Assembly (NCBI RefSeq): GCF_001189235.2
Contig: NZ_LFIP02000002.1
Coordinates: 620,411-684,410 of the forward strand
Direction of reading: 5' to 3'
Length of the DNA: 64,000 bases
From: Bradyrhizobium embrapense
Lineage (GTDB): Bacteria; Pseudomonadota; Alphaproteobacteria; Rhizobiales; Xanthobacteraceae
Positions 30,499 through 39,542 of the stretch are shown here, piece by piece. The notes beneath the pieces are model-generated. The model ran no database searches, was not told where the DNA came from, and saw nothing but the letters and a program-made list of their open reading frames with translations. A program made the translations under genes and the position numbers. Numbering within the stretch: the stretch's first letter is position 1; each line of letters begins with the position of its first letter.

Positions 30499-31446
30499 AT
30501 GACGCTCGTCTCGATCCCTGCCAACCCGGTTCCGGACGACGTTGTCAGTGGCACCATCAAGACGCCTGACGGCGCCGAGCTGCGCTTCGCGCGCTGGGCG
30601 CCGCCGCCCGGCCGCAAGGGCACGGTCTGCGTGTTCGGCGGGCGCGGCGAGATGATCGAGAAATATTTCGAGACCGTGCGTGACCTGCGCGACCGCGGCT
30701 TTGCGGTGGCGATGATCGACTGGCGCGGGCAGGGCCATTCGTCGCGGCGGCTGCGCGATCCGCGCAAGGGCTACGTGCGCAACTTCGCCGACTACGAGGT
30801 CGATGTCGAGACCTTCGTGCAGCAGGTGGTACTGCCGGACTGTCCGCCGCCCTATTTTGCGCTGGCGCATTCGATGGGCGGCGCCGTCATGTTGCGGGTC
30901 GCGCATGCCGGCAAGCGCTGGTTCGACCGCATGGTGCTGTCGGCGCCGATGATCGACTTGCCGCGCGGGCGCGTGTCGTTGTTTCCGAGCGCGCTGCTGC
31001 GGATCATGCGCCTCGCCGGGCAGGGCGGCCGCTACATTCCGGGCGGCAACGACGAGTTGGTCGGCCTCGCGCCATTCATCGGCAATCCCGTGACCAGCGA
31101 CCCGGTGCGCCACGCCCGCAACGCGGCGATCCTGGAGGAAGACCCGACGCTCGGCATCGCGGCGCCGACCATCGCCTGGGCCGACACTGCGTTCACCGCG
31201 ATGCGCACCTTCCGCGGCATGACGTACCCGACCGAAATCCGCCAGCCGATCCTGATGCTGGCGGCGAGCAATGACGAGGTGGTGTCGACGGCGGCGATCG
31301 AGGAGTTCGCCTATCATTTGCGCGCCGGCTCGCATCTCGTGATCGCCGGCTCCAAGCACGAGATCCTGCAGGAGCAGGATCGCTACCGCGGGCAATTCTG
31401 GGCGGCGTTCGACGCCTTCGTGCCGGGTACGCCGCTGTTCAAGTGA
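30499..31446 (+). CDS. Alpha/beta hydrolase, lysophospholipase/monoacylglycerol-lipase type
   Basis: A 315-residue cytosolic hydrolase of the PldB/Hydrolase_4 group. The oxyanion region is VCVFGGRGEMIEKYFE, the nucleophile elbow is LAHSMGGAV (Ser in A-H-S-M-G), the acid is probably D in AASNDEVV, and the His is in AGSKHEILQE. WRGQGHSSRRL and KGYVRNFADY are typical of lysophospholipase L2. It releases fatty acids from lysolipids or monoglycerides. It is divergent from hsp20; the start is ATG 30499. Confidence 0.88.
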   Translation: MTLVSIPANPVPDDVVSGTIKTPDGAELRFARWAPPPGRKGTVCVFGGRGEMIEKYFETVRDLRDRGFAVAMIDWRGQGHSSRRLRDPRKGYVRNFADYEVDVETFVQQVVLPDCPPPYFALAHSMGGAVMLRVAHAGKRWFDRMVLSAPMIDLPRGRVSLFPSALLRIMRLAGQGGRYIPGGNDELVGLAPFIGNPVTSDPVRHARNAAILEEDPTLGIAAPTIAWADTAFTAMRTFRGMTYPTEIRQPILMLAASNDEVVSTAAIEEFAYHLRAGSHLVIAGSKHEILQEQDRYRGQFWAAFDAFVPGTPLFK

Positions 31447-31472
31447 GCGATGGACTGGTGTGAGCTCGGGGT

Positions 31473-32135
31473 TCAGCCGTTGAGCAGCGCGACGATGCGG
31501 TCGGGAAAGCGCTTTTCCACGAACAAGGTCCTGACCTCGGCGACGCTGAGATAGCGGTCCTTGCCTTCGCCCTTGCCCATGATGTCGAGCAGCACCGGCC
31601 ATTCGCCGAGCATCAGCAGCGGATAGTAGCAGTGCAGGATCGCGTAGGATGGCGGATGCTCGTCCTTGGCGCGCTGGAAATTTGCCGCCATGAAGGTCTT
31701 GATCTCGGCGGCCGACAGCCCGCGTTCGACGCTGCCGTCGGGCGCCTTGTAGTCACTGCCGAAGGTGGCGAGCCGCGCGATCTCGTCCTCATGCACGACG
31801 GCATGCTGGTCGAGGATGCGCGAGCCGGCGCCGTGCTTGTCGAGCGGGCCGTTGCGCAACTCGTCGAGGATCGCGCCCTGCAACAGGCTGCGGATCTGGC
31901 TGAAGGGGCCGATGCCGTTGGCCATCTGCGCGACCATGAATATCTTGGCGCCGGCGTTCAGTGCCGGAAGGCCGGTCTTGCCGGTGGCGCGGTCGATGGT
32001 TTCGGTCAGCTTCGGCAGTGGCACGACATGACCGCCGACATAGGCGCCGGCGACCAGCGCGCGCAGGAACGGGCAGGGATTATCAGGGGAAACCTGCGGG
32101 GCGGGCGCCCCGCTTGCAGCCGTATCGGGCATCAA
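31473..32135 (-). CDS. Uncharacterised 220-residue protein with N-terminal NPCPF motif
   Basis: I do not recognise this protein with confidence. Visible features are NPCPFLRALVAGAYVGGHV near the N-terminus, a helical middle (AQMANGIGPFSQIRSLLQGAIL) and AVVHEDEIARLATFGSD. They are followed by YAILHCYYPLLMLGEWPVL and a C-terminal EF-hand-free helix. The P-C-P triad followed by an acidic/HED motif is reminiscent of heme-thiolate peroxidases (PCP..., E-H/D-x-S-x-x-R), in which Cys is the heme ligand and Glu the acid. Spacing differs, so this is a hypothesis only. It has no signal peptide. It sits 58 bp downstream of the cyclase-TPR gene on the same strand and may be co-transcribed. Confidence 0.7.
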   Translation of the reverse strand: MMPDTAASGAPAPQVSPDNPCPFLRALVAGAYVGGHVVPLPKLTETIDRATGKTGLPALNAGAKIFMVAQMANGIGPFSQIRSLLQGAILDELRNGPLDKHGAGSRILDQHAVVHEDEIARLATFGSDYKAPDGSVERGLSAAEIKTFMAANFQRAKDEHPPSYAILHCYYPLLMLGEWPVLLDIMGKGEGKDRYLSVAEVRTLFVEKRFPDRIVALLNG

Positions 32136-32193
32136 TCCACATCCTGAAAAGCTTCAGCTTAAAAGGCATCCATCACCGGAGGATGAATTTCGC

Positions 32194-33993
32194 TCAGGAA
32201 TCGACGGCGAATTTCGACGTGGATGCAACCAGAGCGAGTTTGCCGAAGGGGAGGCCGGCTTTCAAGAGGCCTTCGCGATAATGCGCGATGTCGGCCGGGT
32301 TCTTCCAGTGGAAATTGCGCAGGTGACGTTCGACCGTGAGGTCGGAATGGTTGGCGAGCAGCGCCTCGGCCGCCTGCGCGGCTTCGTCGGCGCGGCCGAG
32401 CTGGGCGAGCGCGGCGGCGCGCACGGCCAGGCACTGCAGATGGTTCGGGTTGAGATACAATCCCTCGCGCGACCACGACAGCGACGCGTCATATTGCCCA
32501 AGCAGATAATGGCTGAACGCATTCAGCGCGGCCCATTGGTAGCGCGGATCGCTGTTGCCGCGCTGGACCGCGGTCGAGAACAGATCGACCGCCTTGCGAT
32601 GGTCGCCGATCACCATATGGCAGATCCCGAGCACGCCGCGGGCGCCCATGTCGTAGGGATTGAGCTCGATCGCCCGCTTGATGGCGTCCATCGCGGCTTC
32701 ATAGTGGCCCTGCATCGCATGCAGATAGGCGAGCAGCGAAAATGCGAACGAGGAGCGCGGGTCGAGCCGCACGCTGCTCTCGGCGAGGCTCACCGACGAG
32801 GCCCACAATTCGCGGGTGCTCGGAATCCAGCCGAATTGGACACTCTGGATCTGGATCAGCGCGAGATAGGCGCGCGCGATCGACAGTGCGGGGTCGAGCT
32901 CGATCGCCTCCTTGAACAGCGCGATCGCGGTTTCGCAATCGTCCTTGGTCTGGTGATAATAGTGCGACAGACCCTTCAGGAAGCGGTCCCACGCCGTCAG
33001 TTCGGCGTTCGGCGAGCGTGCCGGTGCCGAGGCCTCGGCGCGGTAGATCTCCTGGGCCACCGCCGCGGAGAGGTTGGCGGTGATCTCGTCCTGCATCGCG
33101 AACAGGTCGCCCATGTCGCGGTCGTAGCGGCCGGTCCACAGCTGCTCGCCCTTCTCGGGCGCGATCAACTCGGCGGAGACGCGGATCTTGTTGCCGGCGC
33201 GGCGCACCGAGCCCTGAATCAGATAGGTCGCGTCGATTTCGCGCGCGATCAGGCGGGTCGAGACGTTCTTGCCCTTGTAGGCGAAGGTCGAGTTGCGGCT
33301 CAGCACGCGGTAGAAGGATTGCAGCGACAGCGCGTGGATCAGATCCTCGGTCAGGCCGTCGGAGAAATATTCGTCGGCTCCGCCGCTCAGGTTGTCGAAC
33401 GGCAGCACGCCGACGATCGCGGTCCGGTATTGCCCGGGCAGATGCGGGCCGTCGTCCGGCGCCTTGTCCTGGAGATCCGATCCGGCCGGCGCCCAGGTCC
33501 AGACATGGACCGGCTCGGCGATGTTCTTGAAACGGTGCGGCCCGGCATCGGCCAGGGTGACGGCGAGTCGCCGTCCCGCCTCGGTGCGGGCTTTGTCCGA
33601 CACTGCGATGCCGCCGGGCACGGCGACGGTCTCGAGGCGGACTGCGATGTTGACGTCGTCGCCGAACACCTCGTCCTCGTCGGCCATGACGTCGCCCATG
33701 TGGACGCCCATCCGGAAATGCATGGCGCGGTCGGCGGGCAGATGTTCGTTGCGCTCGGCCATCAGGGTCTGCATCGCGACGGCAGCCTCGATCGCGCCGA
33801 TGATGCTCGGAAATTCCAGCAGGAAGCCGTCGCCGGTGTTTTTGACGATTCGGCCGCCATGGTTGAGGATGATCGGGTAGATCGCACTGCGGTGCGCCTT
33901 GAACGAGGCGTGCGTCCCCGCCTCGTCGACTCCCATCATGCGGGAATAGCCGGCGATATCAGCGCAAAGAATGGCAGCGAGCCGTCTTTCCAT
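32194..33993 (-). CDS. Class III adenylate cyclase fused to a TolB-like domain and TPR repeats
   Basis: A 599-residue cytoplasmic protein. The N-terminal cyclase domain (1-~170) has AILCADIAGYSRMM (metal Asp), NTGDGFLLEF (second Asp) and DDVNIAVRLE (Asn/Arg transition-state pair), so it is likely active. Next is a FlgO/TolB-like domain (about 185-310, AIVGVLPFDNLSGGADEYFSDGLTEDLIHAL). C-terminal TPRs follow (LFKEAIELDPALSIARAYLALI, AIKRAIELNPYDMGARGVLGI). This architecture is common in Bradyrhizobium. It makes cAMP in response to an unknown protein partner. Confidence 0.9.
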   Translation of the reverse strand: MERRLAAILCADIAGYSRMMGVDEAGTHASFKAHRSAIYPIILNHGGRIVKNTGDGFLLEFPSIIGAIEAAVAMQTLMAERNEHLPADRAMHFRMGVHMGDVMADEDEVFGDDVNIAVRLETVAVPGGIAVSDKARTEAGRRLAVTLADAGPHRFKNIAEPVHVWTWAPAGSDLQDKAPDDGPHLPGQYRTAIVGVLPFDNLSGGADEYFSDGLTEDLIHALSLQSFYRVLSRNSTFAYKGKNVSTRLIAREIDATYLIQGSVRRAGNKIRVSAELIAPEKGEQLWTGRYDRDMGDLFAMQDEITANLSAAVAQEIYRAEASAPARSPNAELTAWDRFLKGLSHYYHQTKDDCETAIALFKEAIELDPALSIARAYLALIQIQSVQFGWIPSTRELWASSVSLAESSVRLDPRSSFAFSLLAYLHAMQGHYEAAMDAIKRAIELNPYDMGARGVLGICHMVIGDHRKAVDLFSTAVQRGNSDPRYQWAALNAFSHYLLGQYDASLSWSREGLYLNPNHLQCLAVRAAALAQLGRADEAAQAAEALLANHSDLTVERHLRNFHWKNPADIAHYREGLLKAGLPFGKLALVASTSKFAVDS

Positions 33994-34230
33994 GTCTCCT
34001 GTGCCCTGGAATGGCCACTTAGCCGAGGTGACCGAATCCGATACTTACAAGACAGGCCGGGTCCGGCGGAAGCTCGGTTTACGTGCACCTATAATGCATA
34101 GTAGCAGGAATTGGCATGCGACCAACGGATCGTACAGTCCGTTTCTCTACTGAATTCGTGTGTCGCCGGGATGGCGCAGGTTGGGACCTTCCTTTCAGGG
34201 TCGTTACTTACATGGGCTAATGTGGCCGAG

Positions 34231-34866
34231 ATGCTGGGAATTCACGAGCTTTGGCTGTTTGTCCTGTCCGGGCTGCTGCTCAACGTCACGCCGGGGCCGG
34301 ATACCGCTTATATCATAGGACGCACGATTCAGCACGGATGGCGTGGCGGAGCCGCTGCGGCGATCGGTATCAGCTGCGGCTGCCTGGTCCACGTGCTGGG
34401 TGCGGCGATCGGGCTGTCGGCGCTGCTGATGGCGTCGTCGACCGCGTTCCTGGCCGTCAAGCTGATCGGCGCGGCCTATCTGGTGCTGACCGGGCTGCAG
34501 ATGCTGCTGTCGCGCGCCAAGCCGGTCGCGGACACCGCCGGGCAGGACGGCGAGACCTCGATCTCGCGCGTGTTCTGGCAGGGAGCGCTGACCAACGTCC
34601 TCAACCCCAAGGTGGCCCTGTTCTTCCTGGCTTTCCTGCCGCAATTCGTGGCGGCGGACTCAGCCCACAAGACGCTCGCCTTCCTGGTGCTCGGGCTGAT
34701 CTTCATCACCGGCGGTACGCTGTGGTGCCTCGGCCTCGCCGCCTTCGCGGCACGGGCTGCCGGCCGCATCCGGCAATCGACCGGCGTGATTGCCTGGATC
34801 AACCGCTCGCTCGGCGCGCTCTTCATCTATCTCGGCGTCCGCGTTGCCATGCTGGAGGCGCGCTAG
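34231..34866 (+). CDS. LysE/RhtB family amino-acid exporter
   Basis: A 211-residue membrane protein with six predicted helices. Signatures are LLLNVTPGPDTAYIIGR, WRGGAAAAIGISCGCLVHVLGAAIG and ALTNVLNPKVALFFLAFLPQFV. Such proteins export amino acids or homoserine lactone-like compounds. ATG 34231 (MLGIHELWLF) is chosen although the frame is open to 34111. A dispersed repeat follows the stop; the next gene is convergent. Confidence 0.9.
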   Translation: MLGIHELWLFVLSGLLLNVTPGPDTAYIIGRTIQHGWRGGAAAAIGISCGCLVHVLGAAIGLSALLMASSTAFLAVKLIGAAYLVLTGLQMLLSRAKPVADTAGQDGETSISRVFWQGALTNVLNPKVALFFLAFLPQFVAADSAHKTLAFLVLGLIFITGGTLWCLGLAAFAARAAGRIRQSTGVIAWINRSLGALFIYLGVRVAMLEAR

Positions 34867-34875
34867 CCGTCGCCA

Positions 34876-34930
34876 GAGCGTTTTCGAGCGAAGTGGCTAC
34901 CGGTTCGCGTGAAGAAAACGCGTCAAACAA
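34876..34930. repeat. Short dispersed repeat (AGAGCGTTTTCGAGCGAAGTGG type)
   Basis: The element reads AGAGCGTTTTCGAGCGAAG then GTTCGCGTGAAGAAAACGCG and CAAACAAGAAG. GCGTTTTC and GAAAACGC are inverted. It lies between convergent LysE and TauE genes and matches a widespread Bradyrhizobium intergenic motif from memory. Confidence 0.6.
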
Positions 34931-34936
34931 GAAGCG

Positions 34937-35689
34937 CTAGCCGTGGATCTTGAGCAGCGCGCTGCCCGCCAGATAGATGCCGAGCAGGATCATCGAGATC
35001 AGGAACCAGCGGCGGAAGACGTCTGGCTGCATCCGTGTGCGGACCGCTTGGCCGATGAACATGCCGGTGAACGACGCTACCATCGCCACCGCGCCCGGCA
35101 GCGCGGTGGCCGCCGTCAGCAGGCCCGAGGCCGTGAGGTTGAAGGCAAGCGCGATGGTTGCCGTGGTGAAGAAGACGCCGAGCGCCTGCACCAATTCGTC
35201 CCGCTCCATGCCGATCGCCTGCATGAACGGCATTGAGGGAATGACCTGGACGCCGGTTGCCGCCGAGATCAGCCCGGTGATGACGCCGACGATGCCGCCG
35301 ATCCATTTCTCGTCGCGCCGCCTGACCTTGAAGTTGAATCGGCTCAGGCCGACGATCGCGTAGATCACCAGCAGCGCGCCAAGTACGACGGTTCCGTAGG
35401 CCGCGTACGGCCCGGTCAACAGCCCGGCATTGATCCAGATTCCGAAGACGGTGCCGAGCATCAGCGGCCACAGCCGCTTGAGGATGTCGCGCAGAAAGGG
35501 ACCGACGAAGGTCTGCCAGATATTGGTGACGATCGCCGGCACGATCACGATCGCAATCGCCTGACCCGGCGCCATCGTGGTTGCCAGCAGCCCCATCGCG
35601 ACAGTCGGCAGACCGAGGCCGAGAGTGCCCTTGACGAAGCCGGCGAGCAGGAAGGCGAAGGCGATGAAGATCAGGAGATGGTCGACCAT
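34937..35689 (-). CDS. Sulfite exporter TauE/SafE family protein
   Basis: A 250-residue membrane protein with eight predicted helices and two repeated halves. Family motifs are FAFLLAGFVKGTLGLGLPTV and GVITGLISAATGVQVIPSMPFMQ. Members export sulfite, sulfoacetate or other organic anions. ATG 35689 (MVDHLLIFIAF) is used. It is divergent from a LysR regulator with a perfect 14-bp palindrome in between, so control by that regulator is likely. Confidence 0.9.
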   Translation of the reverse strand: MVDHLLIFIAFAFLLAGFVKGTLGLGLPTVAMGLLATTMAPGQAIAIVIVPAIVTNIWQTFVGPFLRDILKRLWPLMLGTVFGIWINAGLLTGPYAAYGTVVLGALLVIYAIVGLSRFNFKVRRRDEKWIGGIVGVITGLISAATGVQVIPSMPFMQAIGMERDELVQALGVFFTTATIALAFNLTASGLLTAATALPGAVAMVASFTGMFIGQAVRTRMQPDVFRRWFLISMILLGIYLAGSALLKIHG

Positions 35690-35708
35690 GACTGCACATT
35701 GACCGATC

Positions 35709-35722
35709 GTGCCGATCGGCAC
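35709..35722. promoter_or_regulatory. Perfect palindrome between tauE-like and lysR-like genes
   Basis: GTGCCGATCGGCAC is self-complementary over 14 bp, 19 bp before the tauE-like start and 58 bp before the lysR-like start. It contains no classical T-N11-A centre, but its position suits the divergent LysR regulator as an operator. Confidence 0.55.
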
Positions 35723-35780
35723 AATCTGGAGCTTACGGAGTTAGCCTTCGGATCACCCGAAGGCGGGGCGGGGAAACGTC

Positions 35781-36674
35781 ATGCGGTTCGACCTGATCGA
35801 CTTGCAATTGTTCATCGCGGTTGCCGACGCGCGCAGTATCACGCAGGGCGCGGCGCGCGCAAATCTTGCGCTGGCCTCGGCCAGCGAGCGGATCAAAGGT
35901 CTCGAGGAGGCGCTCGGCGTCGCGCTGCTCAAGCGCGGCCGTCGCGGCGTCGAGTTGACGGCGGCGGGCGAGAGCCTGCTCGGTCACGCGCGGATCGTGA
36001 TGCATAATGTCGAGGCCCTGCAGAGCGATCTCGCGGCCTATGCCAGCGGCGTCCGCGCCAACGTGCTGCTGCTCGCCAACACCTCGGGCCTGTCGGAGCA
36101 CCTGCCGCGGGCGCTGGCGGCGTTCCTGCACGAACATCCCGATATCAGCGTCGACGTCGAGGAGCGCGAGAGTACCGACATCGCGACCGCGATCGCCAGC
36201 GGCGCCGCCGACCTCGGCTTCGCCGCCGAACACGCGCTGCCTGACAGCGTCGAGCGATTTCTGTTCAGCGAGGACCGCCTGATGCTGGTGGCGTCGCGGC
36301 GCAGCGATCTCGGCGGCCGCCGCCAGATCGACTTCCAGGAGGTGGTTGGCCGCGATTTCGTCGGCCTCACCGCAACGTCCGCGCTGCAGGTCCATATTTC
36401 CAGGCACGCGGCGAAACTTGGTGCGCGGCTGCGCTTCCGCGCCCGCCTGCGCGGCTTCGACGCCATCTGCCAGATGGTCGCCGCCGATGTCGGCATCGCG
36501 GTGATCCCGGAAACCGCGGCGCGGCGCTGCGCGGCGGCGATGCCGATCACGACGATCAGAATCCGCGACGCCTGGGCCAACCGCCGGCTGACGATCTGCG
36601 CGCGCAGCTTCAAGGCGCTGCCGCGAGCGGCCAAGCAGCTGGTGGAATATTTGCGGGCCGAAGCGCAGCGCTGA
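35781..36674 (+). CDS. LysR-family transcriptional regulator
   Basis: A 297-residue protein. The N-terminal HTH (RFDLIDLQLFIAVADARSIT, AANLALASASERIKGLEEALG, LLKRGRRGVELTAAGESLL) precedes the substrate-binding domain (about 90-290). The recognition helix differs from the classical SxPAxSxQIxxLE by using LALASASERI. RBS GGGGCGGGG before ATG. It is divergent from TauE/SafE and followed 19 bp later by a GST gene, so it may also regulate that gene. Confidence 0.93.
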   Translation: MRFDLIDLQLFIAVADARSITQGAARANLALASASERIKGLEEALGVALLKRGRRGVELTAAGESLLGHARIVMHNVEALQSDLAAYASGVRANVLLLANTSGLSEHLPRALAAFLHEHPDISVDVEERESTDIATAIASGAADLGFAAEHALPDSVERFLFSEDRLMLVASRRSDLGGRRQIDFQEVVGRDFVGLTATSALQVHISRHAAKLGARLRFRARLRGFDAICQMVAADVGIAVIPETAARRCAAAMPITTIRIRDAWANRRLTICARSFKALPRAAKQLVEYLRAEAQR

Positions 36675-36693
36675 CGAAGCCGGGGGGAGTGTA

Positions 36694-37341
36694 ATGCTCA
36701 GGGTCTGGGGACGACGCAGTTCGTTCAACGTGCAGAAGGTGATGTGGCTGATCGGCGAACTCGATCTGGCACACGAGCACATCGATGCCGGCGGCGCGTT
36801 CGGCGGGCTCGATGCGCCGGCATTCCTCGCGATGAACCCGCATGGCCGCGTGCCTGTCGTCAGGGATCACGATGCGACCGTCTGGGAATCCCACGCCATC
36901 CTGCGCTACCTCGCCGCGCGCTACGGCAACGGCCGCTTCTGGTCCGATGATCCTGTCATCCGGGCGCGGGTCGATGGCTGGATGGACTGGTCGCAGACCG
37001 CGCTGCAGCCGGATTTTCTCGGCGGCGTGTTCTGGGGATTTTTCCGCACACCCGAGAGCCAGCGCGACTTGCCGGCCATTCACAAGGCGCTCGCCCGCTG
37101 CGAGCGGCATTTTACCAAGCTCGAACGGCTTCTCGAGGCGACGCCGTTCCTGCTCGGCGAGACGCCGTCGCTCGCCGACATCACCGCGGGAACTTCGCTC
37201 TATCGCTATTTCGGGCTCGAGATCGCGCGACCGCCGCTGCCAGCGGTCGAGAGCTGGTATCAGAGGCTGCAGCAGCGCCCGCCGTTTCGTCAGCACGTCA
37301 TGATCCCGTTCGAGGAGCTGCGTGGCCGGCTCGATTACTAA
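36694..37341 (+). CDS. Glutathione S-transferase family protein
   Basis: A 215-residue GST. The thioredoxin-like N-domain is LRVWGRRSSFNVQKVMWLIGEL (Ser9-Ser10/Asn as potential GSH-activating residues), NPHGRVPVVRDHDATVWESHAIL gives the cis-Pro and Glu-Ser GSH-binding motif, and a helical C-domain (TPFLLGETPSLADITAG) follows. RBS GGGGGGAG before ATG 36694. It resembles GstA/theta-like bacterial enzymes. It lies in the same direction as the LysR gene, with the TctC-type gene convergent. Confidence 0.9.
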   Translation: MLRVWGRRSSFNVQKVMWLIGELDLAHEHIDAGGAFGGLDAPAFLAMNPHGRVPVVRDHDATVWESHAILRYLAARYGNGRFWSDDPVIRARVDGWMDWSQTALQPDFLGGVFWGFFRTPESQRDLPAIHKALARCERHFTKLERLLEATPFLLGETPSLADITAGTSLYRYFGLEIARPPLPAVESWYQRLQQRPPFRQHVMIPFEELRGRLDY

Positions 37342-37343
37342 AC

Positions 37344-38321
37344 CTACTTCGCCGTTATCACGCCGGCGTCCTGGATCACCTTCGCCCATCGCTTGATGTC
37401 GGCGGCGATGAAATCGCGGAAATGCTCCGGCGTGTCGCCGGCCAGAATCAGGCCCTGCGCGGCGAGCTTTGCCTTGACCGCCGGATCAGCCATCGCATCG
37501 GTGGCGAGTTTGTTCAGCTTTGCGACGATCTCGAGCGGCGTTCCGGCGGGCGCGACCATGCCGTACCAGTTCTCGATGATCAGGTCGGGCATCCCGACTT
37601 CCGCCGTGGTCGGGACGTCGGGTGCGGTCGGAGCACGCTCGCGGCCGCCGAGCGCGATTGGCCGCAACGAGCCGGCCTTGATCTGCGGCAGGATCACCGG
37701 CAGGTCGAGGAAGGTCATTTGCACCTGCTGCCCCAGGAGATCGTTCACCGCCGGCGCCGCGCCCCGATAGGGCACGTGGACGATGTCGATCTTCGCCGTC
37801 AGCTTGAACAATTCGCACGCCAGATGCGGCAGGCTGCCAGGGCCGGAGGAGGCGAAGTTGAGTTTGCCCGGCTGCGCCTTGGCGAGCGCGACCAGCTCGC
37901 TCATGCTCTTTGCCGGCACGTCGGTGGCGACGACCAGCATCTCCGGCACGGTCGCGACCAGCGTCACCGGCGCGAGATCCTTCAGCGTGTCGTAGGCGAC
38001 CTTCTCCATGCTCGGGCTGATCGCCAGCGCGCCGGCGCTCGCGATCGCAATCGTATAGCCGTCGGGCGAGGCCTTCGCGACCGCATCGGTGCCGAGCACG
38101 CCGCCCTGGCCGGCGCGGTTGTCGACGATAATCGGCTGCTTCACCAGTTCAGATATCTTCTGCCCGATCACCCGCGCGATGATGTCGTTCGGGCCGCCGG
38201 GCGGGAACGGCACGATCAGCCGGACAGGCTTGGCGGGGAACTCCTTAGCCGAAGTCGCAACGGGCGCGAGAAGCAGGAGAATGGCCGCCAGCAGCCTGCC
38301 GCACATCGTCATGTCGCCCAT
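37344..38321 (-). CDS. Bug-type periplasmic substrate-binding protein (TctC family)
   Basis: A 325-residue secreted protein. A signal peptide (RLLAAILLLLAPVATSA) precedes a TctC fold with KPVRLIVPFPPGGPNDIIARVI, IIVDNRAGQGGVLGTDAVAK, VPYRGAAPAVNDLLG and a helix-rich end. No TctA/TctB permease gene is adjacent, which is common for these very numerous orphan receptors. The ligand (often a carboxylate) is unknown. The start at 38321 is MGDMTMCG; M at 38306 is also possible. Confidence 0.9.
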   Translation of the reverse strand: MGDMTMCGRLLAAILLLLAPVATSAKEFPAKPVRLIVPFPPGGPNDIIARVIGQKISELVKQPIIVDNRAGQGGVLGTDAVAKASPDGYTIAIASAGALAISPSMEKVAYDTLKDLAPVTLVATVPEMLVVATDVPAKSMSELVALAKAQPGKLNFASSGPGSLPHLACELFKLTAKIDIVHVPYRGAAPAVNDLLGQQVQMTFLDLPVILPQIKAGSLRPIALGGRERAPTAPDVPTTAEVGMPDLIIENWYGMVAPAGTPLEIVAKLNKLATDAMADPAVKAKLAAQGLILAGDTPEHFRDFIAADIKRWAKVIQDAGVITAK

Positions 38322-38395
38322 CCCTGACTTTTCTCGTTGCGGTCAGGATGGGCGCAGATCAATCGCCCGGCAACCGAAGAATCGGGCGACGAAGC

Positions 38396-39175
38396 TCAGG
38401 CGTTGAGCAGCTTCATCGCGGCTTCGTGCACGCGCGGATCGCCGGCTGCGATGATGCGGCCGCCAGCTTGCGCCGGCTTGCCGTCCCAGGTGGTGACGAC
38501 GCCGCCGGCGCCGGTGACGATCGGGATCAGGCCGGCAATGTCGTAGGGTTTCAGCTCGGTCTCGATCACGAGGTCGAGATGGCCGGCTGCGAGCATGCAA
38601 TACGAGTAGCAGTCGCCGCCGTAGCGCGACAGGCGCGCCGCGTGCTCGACGCGGCCGAAGCGGGCGCGGTCATCCGGATTCATCAGCAGCGGGCTCGTGG
38701 TGAAGACGGTCGCCTCCTTCAGCGAGGTGCAGCGCCGTACCGAGAGCCGCCGCCCGCCCGACGGCCCGGAGTAATTCGCCGAGCCGTTGTCGCCGGAGAA
38801 CCGCTCGCCGATATAGGGCTGGTGCATCATGCCGAATACCGGCGTACCTTTGTGCAGCAGCGCGATCAGCGTACCCCAGATCGGAAAGCCGGCGATGAAC
38901 GACTTCGTGCCGTCGATGGGGTCGAGCACCCAAACATAGTCGGCGCCTTCCCGCTCATTGCCGAACTCCTCGCCGACGATGCCGTGCTGGGGGAAGTTCG
39001 CCTTGATCAGCCGCCGCATGACCGCTTCGGCGGCCCGGTCGGCCTCGGTGACCGGATCGAAATCGTTCGAGCTTTTATTGTCGACCGACAGCGAGGTGCG
39101 GAAGAAAGGTAGAATGGTTTCGCCGGATGCGGTCGCGAGGCGGCCGATGAAGGCGGTAAAGTCGATGACCGTCAC
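38396..39175 (-). CDS. hisN: Inositol-monophosphatase-fold phosphatase, probable histidinol-phosphatase
   Basis: A 259-residue IMPase-superfamily protein. The metal sites are GEEFG (Glu), WVLDPIDGTKSFIAG (D-P-I-D-G-T) and LKPYDIAGLIPIVTGAGG (W/PYD-xx-G). Its FFRTSLSVDNKSSNDFDPVTEADRAAE N-terminus matches the HisN group rather than SuhB. It would dephosphorylate histidinol phosphate in histidine synthesis. The upstream gap contains a suhB/alpha-r8-type sRNA. Start ATG 39175. Confidence 0.85.
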   Translation of the reverse strand: MTVIDFTAFIGRLATASGETILPFFRTSLSVDNKSSNDFDPVTEADRAAEAVMRRLIKANFPQHGIVGEEFGNEREGADYVWVLDPIDGTKSFIAGFPIWGTLIALLHKGTPVFGMMHQPYIGERFSGDNGSANYSGPSGGRRLSVRRCTSLKEATVFTTSPLLMNPDDRARFGRVEHAARLSRYGGDCYSYCMLAAGHLDLVIETELKPYDIAGLIPIVTGAGGVVTTWDGKPAQAGGRIIAAGDPRVHEAAMKLLNA

Positions 39176-39505
39176 GGCGTGTCCCTGAAATGCGCAAACG
39201 TCGCGTTAGAAGCTGGATGCGATCTTGCCTAGCTCAATCCGATGCGGCGCGCACGATTAACAGAGTGTTATCCCAGCCTGATGACCCGGTTCCGGGACTT
39301 TCGATTTGGCTTCGATTCGAAAGTCTCTCTGGCTTCGCGGCGGATCACGAAGTTGCGAGTTCTGGTATACAAGCTATGCGCTGAACGCTGTCCGATCTCG
39401 ATTTCTCGCGTAAGATATTGATATTCAACATCTTAATTTGGCCTTTCGGCCGTGTTGCAGTTTCGCCAGACTTACCAACATTACAGAAGAAATGTTTCGA
39501 AAGTT

Positions 39506-39535
39506 CTTGCGTTTTGTGCAGCGCGGTCGCATATT
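39506..39535 (+). promoter_or_regulatory. Sigma-70 type promoter of the alpha-r8-like sRNA
   Basis: -35 CTTGCG (39506-39511), an 18-bp spacer, and -10 CATATT (39530-39535) give transcription from about 39543. The upstream 39176-39505 stretch is non-coding; I see no gene there. Confidence 0.55.
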
Positions 39536-39542
39536 GTTGCGG

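Noticed and set aside
32281..34101. 606-residue plus-strand frame over the cyclase gene
   Set aside because: Antisense shadow; the minus-strand protein carries intact cyclase motifs.
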